DNA of 64,000 nt from Aphanomyces cochlioides (taxonomy: Eukaryota; Oomycota; Saprolegniomycetes; Saprolegniales; Verrucalvaceae): contig JAHQRK010000018.1 in NCBI GenBank assembly GCA_019828595.1, forward strand, positions 1,116,001-1,180,000. Direction: 5' to 3'. The notes beneath the pieces are model-generated. The model saw only the letters and a list, made by a program, of their open reading frames with translations. It searched no databases and was not told the DNA's origin. Of this stretch, positions 1 through 8,896 are shown one piece after another. Positions within the stretch are counted from its first letter, which is position 1. Every line of letters begins with the position of its first letter. The translations under genes were made by a program, and so were the position numbers.

Positions 1-75
1 CTCCCTGGTGAATTGGCCAAGCATGCCGTGTCGGAAGGCACGAAGGCTGTCACCAAGTTCACTTCGACTGCTTAA
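1..75 (+). CDS. Histone H2B, C-terminal end (partial)
   Basis: The first 24 codons encode the C-terminal helix and tail of H2B (LPGELAKHAVSEGTKAVTKF, then TSTA and stop). The frame is open to the window edge, so the start lies upstream. H2B is a core histone of the nucleosome. The gene is followed 46 bp after the stop by a histone-type 3' stem-loop, as in the H4 and H3 genes nearby, which marks it as a replication-dependent type. It belongs to a small histone cluster interrupted by a broken steroid reductase gene. Confidence 0.95.
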   Translation, partial: LPGELAKHAVSEGTKAVTKFTSTA

Positions 76-121
76 GCGACTCATGTCGTCTCTCTGTGCG
101 GAGCCAAGCTCCATTCCATTT

Positions 122-137
122 GGTGTTTTTTAACACC
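122..137 (+). terminator. Histone mRNA 3' stem-loop (H2B)
   Basis: GGTGTTTTTTAACACC folds into a 6-bp stem with a 4-nt TTTT loop and is followed by ACCC. This matches the size and layout of the SLBP-bound histone stem-loop that replaces poly(A) in replication-dependent histone mRNAs. The same 16-mer occurs after H4 and nearly the same one after H3 in this window. Confidence 0.88.
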
Positions 138-265
138 ACCCTTCTCACTTTGAAAGATTATCTCCCGTGGTACCATTACTAGGTATAGCCAAGCTTTATT
201 TGAGATATAGCGTCCATCAGCATCCATGATCGTCTTTGCTGACAGAAAGTCAACATTCAGTTTCT

Positions 266-1026
266 CTAGTAGAGCCATGGAAGGATGATGCGCAGGTTCC
301 TCAGATAGTCTTTGAACTCCTTCTAGTACCAAGCATGGTGGCTTGCCGCACGTGGCACCAGGTTTGCCCACGTCCATACCATGAATGTAACTGCTGCCAG
401 ATTGGAAGTCATGATAGCAAAGCCAGTCCACTCCAAGCACTCTCCCATCAAGTTTGGACAAGAAACCCAGTCAAAGAGGAAGCCACAGGGAATAGAATAT
501 CCTGTCTTGCCTTCAGATCGTAATGCAATGAGCTTGTTGTCAGCATAGCAGTTCGTAGTAAAGCCAGTAATGAAATGGCCAAGCCCAAGATTGTCGTGGG
601 CTCTTTCAGCCAGACGATGGAGAACATGTCTCCATAGGTGACCAAGTAGGTGGCGTTCAAGCCCGCATTCACAAGGTTGAACAGAATCGCAAGGACTGCA
701 ACAATGACAGGCATAGGTTTGGGCGTCGACTTGATTCGCAAGGGGTAGATGATTGAGCGATTCGTGTAGTGGGTGACCCATAGGGCGATGGGAAGCCATG
801 AGTACGATTGTCTGTCGGATTGGAACCACTTCATCAGCGCGATTAGCATGATAACCAACGACAAGACCTCCATAATAAACCATCCCAACTTTTTGTTCAT
901 CGTCGGACCCCAAGATGATGACGTATGGCGTCCAAACGGAGCAGTCACATATCGTAACAGGAAATACGTCCCGACGGCCAGGAGTGTCCATGCTACAGCA
1001 ATCCCCTTCAGCGCACTTTCATCCAT
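266..1026 (-). pseudogene. Steroid 5-alpha-reductase family gene, disrupted
   Basis: The ATG at 1026 opens a membrane protein with the family hallmarks: an HYTNR-IYPLR block, then KTGYSIP, LMGECLEW and a C-terminal SHHAWY segment. The enzyme family reduces 3-oxo-delta-4 steroids with NADPH in the ER membrane. Two lesions break it. Around 572-576 one base is missing from a T run on the coding strand, shifting the frame inside the LGLAI/FITGF membrane helix. At 323-325 a TAG sits where human SRD5A1 has Leu (HHEWYL), and the conserved tail continues in frame to a second stop at 266. No GT-AG intron with compatible phase repairs either break. It is either a young pseudogene or carries assembly errors. 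It lies between histone genes on the opposite strand from H2B. Confidence 0.8.
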
Positions 1027-1346
1027 TCTTGTCGTGCTCTCTTTGCGGTGAATTGATCATTCGGATGCTTTAACCGGACCAGTCCATGCACACAGAAGTC
1101 ACTCGAAGTCGACCATCCCATTCATAGCTGCCTTCTTGACCGCCTGCCTTCAATAGGATCACACGTTCCTGTACAATATCGGGGGCAGAACCTTTTACTC
1201 TCAAGACTCGGCAATTGAACTCATTTGACCCTCTATGACTCTTGTCGTAAATGTGTCGACACCCTACTGTGTCAATCTTCTAAAAGGAGGGCAGTGACCA
1301 TGGGCCCTGGGTAGTACAGGGTCAGCCGATCGATTTCATATCAAAA
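1027..1346. other. Intergenic, no gene seen
   Basis: There are no convincing reading frames. It holds the 5' flank of the broken reductase gene and the 3' side of the H4 stem-loop. I see no repeats or promoter motifs I can name. Confidence 0.5.
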
Positions 1347-1350
1347 GGGT

Positions 1351-1366
1351 GGTGTTAAAAAACACC
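1351..1366 (-). terminator. Histone mRNA 3' stem-loop (H4)
   Basis: Read on the minus strand this is GGTGTTTTTTAACACC followed by ACCC, identical to the element after H2B. It lies 54 bp beyond the H4 stop codon. Confidence 0.88.
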
Positions 1367-1420
1367 AGATGAAAGCAGCAATTGCTGCATGAAATTGAAT
1401 TGAGATGGGGGTCATCACAT

Positions 1421-2453
<1,033 letters not shown>

Positions 2454-2486
2454 GCGGTCTCACCCCTTTGCATATTCTTCTATTCT

Positions 2487-2502
2487 GGTGTTTTTCAACA
2501 CC
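2487..2502 (+). terminator. Histone mRNA 3' stem-loop (H3)
   Basis: GGTGTTTTTCAACACC: a 6-bp stem with the canonical UUUC loop, followed by ACCC. Same architecture as the H2B and H4 elements, with one loop base different. Confidence 0.9.
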
Positions 2503-2689
2503 ACCCTTCATCAAAGAAACAATATCTATAGTCACTCCTTCGTCACCTCCTATTGGTTGGAGAAGCATAGCGGCATGCTGTTGAGGTTTGTTGTCAGGAG
2601 TACTTTAAATTTGTTGCGCCTGAAGACTTGAAAGCACTCGCTAGCCTATGTCAAGACTACATGTGTCGGACTGTAAGCCTTGTTACTTA

Positions 2690-3316
2690 CAGTGGTGGAA
2701 ATCATCGAGGGGACTTCAACAAAAAATATCATATTTTAGGTAAGGTGCAACTTTGAACCAAAATATCCAGTTCTGACGTACCTGTGACAGAGTATACGAA
2801 GTTGAATATAAATATTCGAATGTTATTCATATTTGAAGGTTCAAACGATGGTCCCAAGTCCTTCTTAACCACTTAAGCGGTCACAAGGCACATGAATATC
2901 GTTGTTTATCGGAGAAATGCATTATCAGTCTTTTTAATTCATGGATATGGAATTGAATAAACGTATTTTATTGCATATCGTTCTCTCAATTATCGTCCAT
3001 CATTTGCAAAATCAAAATAATCGAATATGAGAGACTTCGATCATCCAACTAATTTTTCTTGAACCTCTTGAAAAATTATGTGATCAGATTTGTCAAAAAA
3101 TTTCAATTAAACAGGTAATAGAATATAAGGACGAAAAATTAATATCACTCTCGACTACATTAAATCGTTTCTTGTAATCTATGTGGTTTTAAAGGATTGT
3201 ATTCATACAGTCGTTATCACCAGAAAAAAATGCATAGGAAAACTGTTTTTATTTGTTCCAGAGTGTAATTTATTGGGTCAAAACATAAAAAGTCCCCTCG
3301 ATGCTTTCCACCACTG
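2690..3316. mobile_element. Non-autonomous DNA transposon (MITE-like), 627 bp
   Basis: Terminal inverted repeats of 27 bp at 2690-2716 and 3290-3316 match at 26 of 27 positions (both begin CAGTGGTGGAAA and end GGGGACTT). They are flanked by a TTA direct repeat at 2687-2689 and 3317-3319, a likely target-site duplication. The 570-bp interior is AT-rich with no significant reading frame, so the element depends on a transposase elsewhere. A 3-bp TTA duplication suits PIF/Harbinger elements, but the CAGT start is also seen in Tc1/mariner-like elements. It ends 28 bp beyond the stop codon of the LSM14-like gene. Confidence 0.82.
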
Positions 3317-3343
3317 TTAGGATATTCTACACCTCAAGGTCCT

Positions 3344-4588
3344 TTAGTCGGTTTGGACAACGTCCGCATGGCCTTGGCGGTTGTTGCGATTGCCATTTCG
3401 ATCACGGCCTTGGTGATTGTTGCGGTTGCGGTTGCCACCACCATTGCTGCGTGGCTGACCATTTTGGTTGGCACCTCGATCATTTCGGTCGTTGCGATCG
3501 CTTCGTTCGTTTCGATCATTTCGGTCACTGTTGCGACTGCCATTGCCCCCCCTGCTTCGGCCACCACGATAGCTGCGGCGATTGTTCAAACCAACAGCTC
3601 CAAACGTTTCTGTGTTGAGCTTGCGCTCTTCATGTGCCTTCATGCGACCATTGTTGCCTTCCAATCGATCCAATGCATCGCACGAGATCGTGTCAAAGAA
3701 GGACGACTTTTGGTATGAGCCTTTGAAGACTGGGCGAGATGATTCCTCAATCGTCAGCTTGGAAAATTCCTTTTCCTTGTCGAAATCGTGCAAGCCACCG
3801 GCAAAATCAAATTCACCGCCAAGGATGTCGGGTTGACCATTCTCACTGTTCACGCGACGTTCCTTTCGTTTCAGCAAGTGTCCACCCATGCCAGGGATCG
3901 TTCGAGAGTTTGATTGAGGAGCGGGAGGATTCACGTACGATGATTCCTGCTGCAAGGGTTGGTCAGAATGGCGTGGAGAAGGTTTGTGCTCTCGCTTGTC
4001 AACTTGGACGCTGGGGGAATGGAGATTCGTGGCCGACATAGCGCCGGGGGTTAGCAATGTGCTTGAAGTCGCGATCGGCGGAGTTGGGGGAACGAGAGTA
4101 TTCTTGGGGGAAACGGGTCGAGGAGCAGTAGGCAAAGGTGGGGGGATTTGGTTATATTGGGACGGCGTAGGGTGGGATGCAGGCTGCTTTGGCAATGGTG
4201 GAGCTCGATGTGCTTGTGGCAAAGGAGGAGCAGCAACCTGCGGTGGAGGTGGAGGAGGCATTCGCGCACTAGGTGGTACAGCCTGTGGCCGTGGTGGAGG
4301 GGCCATTTGTTTGGGTGGAAGAGGCGGAGCTGTGGCTGCTTCGCAGACATGCAAGTCCTTGATCTCGGACGCCTTAAACGTCGCGTATTGGAGAACCGTG
4401 TCCGATGGAGGAATATGATCAGGACGACGTCCTTCTGTCCCAAACGAGCGTACATTTTGCAGCGCAACCATGCTCTGACGAGTATCAATGTTGAAAAGCA
4501 AACCTTCATATCGAATGTCCGTCTTCGAGATCAAGCTGATCCGAGATCCAATGTACGGGACGCCGCCAGGAGCTTGATCACCAGACAT
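3344..4588 (-). CDS. LSM14/Scd6/RAP55-family mRNA-silencing protein
   Basis: 414 residues, no intron. The N-terminal LSM14 domain (about residues 8-85: [20 protein letters not shown], then SFGTEGR) is followed by a long Pro-rich linker (about 90-190). Next come an FDF motif ([21 protein letters not shown], about 255-275), an FFD box ([14 protein letters not shown]), a TFG box ([18 protein letters not shown]) and an Arg/Gly/Asn-rich tail after about 335. This domain order defines the Scd6/LSM14 family, which recruits decapping and DDX6-type factors to repress translation in P-bodies. A transposon relic lies just 3' of its stop. Divergent from MFAP1 over a 518-bp gap. Confidence 0.95.
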   Translation of the reverse strand: MSGDQAPGGVPYIGSRISLISKTDIRYEGLLFNIDTRQSMVALQNVRSFGTEGRRPDHIPPSDTVLQYATFKASEIKDLHVCEAATAPPLPPKQMAPPPRPQAVPPSARMPPPPPPQVAAPPLPQAHRAPPLPKQPASHPTPSQYNQIPPPLPTAPRPVSPKNTLVPPTPPIATSSTLLTPGAMSATNLHSPSVQVDKREHKPSPRHSDQPLQQESSYVNPPAPQSNSRTIPGMGGHLLKRKERRVNSENGQPDILGGEFDFAGGLHDFDKEKEFSKLTIEESSRPVFKGSYQKSSFFDTISCDALDRLEGNNGRMKAHEERKLNTETFGAVGLNNRRSYRGGRSRGGNGSRNSDRNDRNERSDRNDRNDRGANQNGQPRSNGGGNRNRNNHQGRDRNGNRNNRQGHADVVQTD

Positions 4589-5106
4589 CTTTTCAATCTC
4601 TGTGGCGAGGAATCCCTCAGCACCAAACCTGTCGAACTTAATATTCCATGCCCTAACATCCCACCAAACTCAGGGGATTTTCCCAATAATCATGTTGTTA
4701 CAGGAAAATTCCTCAGTTTCCAATCAACAAAAGTCGATATCAAATTGAGTAGTTCGATGAAAATGATACTTTACTTCAATTCCCAATGACAATAAAATTG
4801 GGCAATCCATATTGCCATGAGGTTATGAACGTTCTCTTCAGTTTCGATCCGATGCTTAGCCCCGTCTCTCTCAGAACTGAACAGGTCCATCTTATTGCCG
4901 ACAAAGGCCATCATATTCTTGTCCAGTGGACTTGGAGGCAGGTCTTAAACCATTGCTGAAAATTTTGACTCGGCTGAAGTTGATTTGAGAGTGGTTTCTC
5001 TAGAGTCACTTTATCGAATTCAAATTGCATTATTTACGTATAAATATTATATTATAGAGGTTATATCATATTGCAGTCTTTGTTAATTTCTGCATTTCCA
5101 AGCACG
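4589..5106. other. LSM14/MFAP1 divergent intergenic region
   Basis: An AT-rich 518-bp gap between divergent genes. No TATCCGG-type motif, CCAAT pair or convincing reading frame was seen. It presumably holds both promoters. Confidence 0.4.
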
Positions 5107-6625
5107 ATGAGCTTGTTCACGAAGAAGGACTTGGGGCTCTTCTTGCCCGACACTGATGCCGGGGACGCTCTTTCGCTGCGCCATACCAAGAAGATGGAAG
5201 AGACTGAAGATTATGTCGCTCCAGAACCAAAGGTGGATTCGAGCAAGAAAGTATTTCGGTACCGCGCGGGTCATGTTCCAGAATTTGCGGTTGGTGAACT
5301 CATGCCCGATGAGAGCACACGTTTCCTCCCTGGATCCAAGCAAGAACCCTCAAAAACAAATAGTGGAAAACCTGCTAAAGGTGCAGGCAAAGAACGACAG
5401 AAGGTCGTTGCACAAGTTGTGAAAGCAGCGGCTCCACATGCTCCAAAACTTGCTGCTCCACTCGTTGATTCAGATTCAGAGCCAAGCGACGAAGAAGATG
5501 ATCGACGTGCTCGCTTGCGGGCGAAGTTACTATCCCAGAAAAAAAATGAGCCTGAAGCTGCTGAAACCACGATTGCAGAATCAACGCAAGCATTGATGAT
5601 TGCAGAAACTCGGACAATGGCGGCTGCTGCAGTTGTGGTCAGCCAAGCGGCTTCAGAGTCCGAGTCGTCCGAGTGGGAAACTGATACGGACACTTCAGAC
5701 GACGAGCAATTGCTGAAACCCATCTTTGTGCCGAAGAAAGCTCGTGAAACAATCCTGGAGCAAGAGAAGAAACTCAAGGAGATGGAAGAGCGAGAGAAGC
5801 TGGAGGCTGAAAAGGTGAGTCATGTTGCTCGCAACTTGAATTGTCTAACGTCGTCTTAGGCTCTCGAGAAGAAGAAAAAGTCGCGAGAGATGGTAGCGAA
5901 TCTGTTACTTAAGGAAGAAGCCGAGGCTCAACGATTGTTGGAGGAAGGCACGGATTCCGAAATGCCCGATGACACGGATGGGTTGAATCCCGAGCAAGAG
6001 CAAAAGGAGTGGGAATTGCGTGAAATGCGGCGTCTCAAGCGGTACATTCCTCATTTTCGTACCCTCGAGACATCCGTTTGACGTGTAGAGACCACGACGC
6101 CCGAGAACAACGTGAGCGCGAGATGCAGGAAACATTGCGAAGGCGCAATATGACAGATGAAGAGCGTGAAAAGGAAGATCTGGCGCTGGGTAAACTCAAA
6201 GAGAAGGAGAAGAAGAAGTGGAAGTTTTTGCAGAAGTACTATCACAAGGGTGCTTTCTATGTCGACGACAAGAGTATCAAGTCCGAGAACGATGTCCGTC
6301 GTCGTGAAGCTGACGAGCCAACTCTCGAAGACAAGCTCAATCGCGAGAACCTTCCTGCGATCATGCAGGTCAAAAACTTTGGTAAATCTGGACGGTATGG
6401 CTATCTTGGTCTATCGAGCATGACTTTGGCGCAGGACCAAATACACGCACTTGACGGATCAAGATACGACCGACTTCATCACTCCGCTCAAAAACGACGA
6501 GTACGAAGGCGTTTCGTCGCTCGTCTTGTGGCTCATCATTTCGTAGATTACGAGCGCAGTACGCATCCAAGTTGAGTGGCCTGAAGCCCATCAATCCAAA
6601 TCCGTACAAGCGGCAGCGACGTTAA
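5107..6625 (+). CDS. MFAP1, spliceosomal B-complex protein
   Basis: Five exons: 5107-5814, 5860-6041, 6089-6394, 6435-6500, 6547-6625 (introns 40-47 bp), encoding 446 residues, close to human MFAP1 (about 439). The acidic, charged N-terminal half leads into the conserved MFAP1 region: EKKKWKFLQKYYHKGAFYVD, PTLEDKLNRENLPAIMQVKN, FGKSGRTKYTHLTDQDTTDF and a basic end (PNPYKRQRR). MFAP1 joins the pre-catalytic spliceosome with PRP38. The ATG at 5107 (MSLFTKKDLG) is the first real ATG in frame. The splices are supported by frame restoration at each join. The 3' end faces the UAP56 gene, with 157 bp between stops. Confidence 0.93.
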
Positions 6626-6782
6626 CGCCAGATAACTTGAAAATTTCCTCTGAAATTCCGTGGGTCGAACGCGGTCTTCGTGACAACAAGCGCCGCTCAT
6701 CCGTCTTCACGTGGTTTCATGCCCATGCCAAGAGTGTTATTATCATAGCATTACCAACAGAGGCCATGTCAAAAGCAAAAAT

Positions 6783-8171
6783 TTATGACGCCATGTAAGT
6801 CGAGATGTCGATTTGGTCGGGCAGTTCAGGGATGTTGACTTCAAATCGAGATTGCACCTTGGACAGCATATCCGAGTCTTCGTTCGACGAGATGAAGCTG
6901 ATCGACAAACCCTTGGTACCAAAACGACCGGCACGACCCACACGGTGCAAATATTGATCAGAGTCATTGGGGAAGTCATAGTTGATGACGATATTGACAC
7001 GTTCAATATCCATACCACGGCCAAACAAGTCGGTCGTGACCAAAATTCGCTTTTGGAAGTCCTTGAAGCTCTTGTAACGCTTGATACGTTCTTCTTGTTG
7101 CAAGTCGGCCGTAATGCAGATGGATGGGAAATTACATTCATTGAGCAAACGGCTCAATTCGCGAGCACGGTTCTTCTTGGACACAAAGATGACAACTTGG
7201 TTGAATTCCAACGCATCCAACAAGTCGTTCAGCTTGCGGTTCTTCTCTGATTCTTGAAGCTTGATGAAATATTGCTGCAAACCGTGCAGGGTCAACTTGG
7301 TTTCATCGTCGACGTAAATTTCCATCGGCTAGGCGGAGCTTAGAAGGAGCAACTGAAAAGCAACTTACGTCTTGGCAAAATTTGCGGCAGACTGGACGAA
7401 TTTCCTTACTCAAAGTAGCCGAAAACAACATGACTTGCTTGTCGTGAGGAGTCGTCTTGAAAATTTCTTGCACATCGCGGCGCATATCGACAGCGTCCAA
7501 AAGCTTGTCGCATTCATCCATGACGAAGTGCTTAACCTTGTCCAATTTCAACGTTTTTTCTTTGAGCAAGCCAAGAACGCGTCCAGGAGTGCCGACCAAG
7601 ATGTGTGGGGTGTTGTTCTTCAACGTCTCGCGGTTTTGGACGATGGGCACACCGCCGTAGAAGACAGCAGTCTTCACATCTGGCAAGTACTTGCTGAAGC
7701 GTTCATACTCGTGGGCAATTTGGAATGCCAATTCACGAGTGTGGCAGAGCACAATCACGCTGATTTGGTTGGCAACAGGTTCCAACTACATTTGCAATAA
7801 ACTTGACGGCACATAGACAGGTCGGCATACCTGGTGCAACGTGGCCAACACAAAGACTGCAGTTTTACCCATACCAGACTTGGCCTGGCAAATGATATCC
7901 ATACCAAGCACAGCTTGAGGAATGCATTCGTGCTGGACTTCCGAGGGGTGTTCAAAACCGCAATCCACAACGGCACGCAGACACTCGGGCTTAAGCAAGA
8001 AATCCTTGAAACCAGCACTGTGGATACCGACGTAGTGGCCCCTTCGCGAATACGGTTAATGCGTGGACTGGGAGGGGTGCATTCTTACTTCTTGGTTTCC
8101 TTGGCCGCTTTGTTGTCGACGGCGACTTCTTCGTCACTACCGTAGTCCAACAATTCTTGTTCTTCCGCCAT
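6783..8171 (-). CDS. UAP56/Sub2 (DDX39) mRNA-export DEAD-box helicase
   Basis: Four exons on the minus strand: 8171-8089, 8041-7831, 7785-7369, 7328-6783 (introns 47, 45, 40 bp), giving 418 residues (human UAP56 is 428). Visible motifs are [14 protein letters not shown]-motif region [13 protein letters not shown], Walker A AKSGMGKT, motif II DECD (the DExD/H variant diagnostic of this family), SAT, and C-terminal [14 protein letters not shown] and [10 protein letters not shown]. It is an RNA-dependent ATPase needed for spliceosome assembly and TREX mRNA export. Three TCCGGAT-type motifs lie 80-130 bp upstream of the ATG. Confidence 0.96.
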
Positions 8172-8242
8172 CGTGATCCCCTTGAAGCTAATTAGCAAAT
8201 GATTCAAAGCCACACAAAACTCGAAACTCGAATTTCACTTGC

Positions 8243-8530
8243 TCAACGTATGTCCGGATCTGGGACCAGGATGCGGTATCCGGAAACATCCGTCTTTTCC
8301 GGATAAACATGGAAAGTCGGGTAAAATATCGAAGGCTCGTCCAAGGAACAATCCTGCCTGACTCCTTCGAATGGAGTGCCGTCTTCAACCGCTTTCCGCT
8401 TGGCGACAAGCGTTACTTTGACAGGCGCAAGAAGTTGCTTCAATTCTCCTGAGTGTTTTGAGCCTTTGACAGCGTGAAATGCGTTCTGTGCAAGCCCGTA
8501 TTGGAAAAGAATTTCCTGGAGTGGTCTCAA
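8243..8530 (-). CDS. Short unrecognised reading frame upstream of UAP56 (doubtful)
   Basis: A 95-codon open frame without its own ATG; it starts after a TGA. Joining it to an upstream ATG at about 8609 needs a 77-bp intron, longer than others here. Its sequence is not one I recognise, and its 3' part contains the TCCGGAT-type promoter motifs of UAP56. It may simply be promoter DNA. Confidence 0.12.
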   Translation of the reverse strand: MRPLQEILFQYGLAQNAFHAVKGSKHSGELKQLLAPVKVTLVAKRKAVEDGTPFEGVRQDCSLDEPSIFYPTFHVYPEKTDVSGYRILVPDPDIR

Positions 8531-8730
8531 AAGATTCCATCACATTGGCTTGTATCGCAAGCAGCGACGGATAACGCATCCACTACCATCTTGCTCGCCA
8601 TTCTAGCGTTCATTGCTTCGAACCGGGGCAATGGATTATACAGAGTCAATGCATGGAGGCAGGACAGTGAGCTACCGGTTCTGTCGTCAGTCTTGCGTCT
8701 GTTCGTGATGTTGGGAGTTCATACAAGGCA

Positions 8731-8767
8731 TTTGATTGGCTATTAATAAATATGATAGCCAATCAAA
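8731..8767. repeat. Paired inverted CCAAT boxes upstream of WAPL
   Basis: TTTGATTGGCTAT (8731-8743) and ATAGCCAATCAAA (8755-8767) form a perfect 13-bp inverted repeat around an 11-nt spacer, each arm holding a CCAAT box. A further TATAGCCAAT follows near 8785. They lie 130-165 bp before the WAPL ATG and are likely NF-Y-type sites. Confidence 0.6.
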
Positions 8768-8896
8768 TTGCATATAAATTTAATTATAGCCAATAGAGTC
8801 TCGCTATTTCAAAGTATTGATCTGGAGGGAAATATTTTTGTCCAATGATACGTGCAACCGTAAGGCAGAAATCAAACTCGACATAAGATTGAGTCC

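Noticed and set aside
3301..3718. Low-complexity His/Cys- or Val/Ala-rich plus-strand frames at the transposon/LSM14 boundary
   Set aside because: Antisense of the Arg/Gly/Asp repeat tail of the LSM14-like protein.
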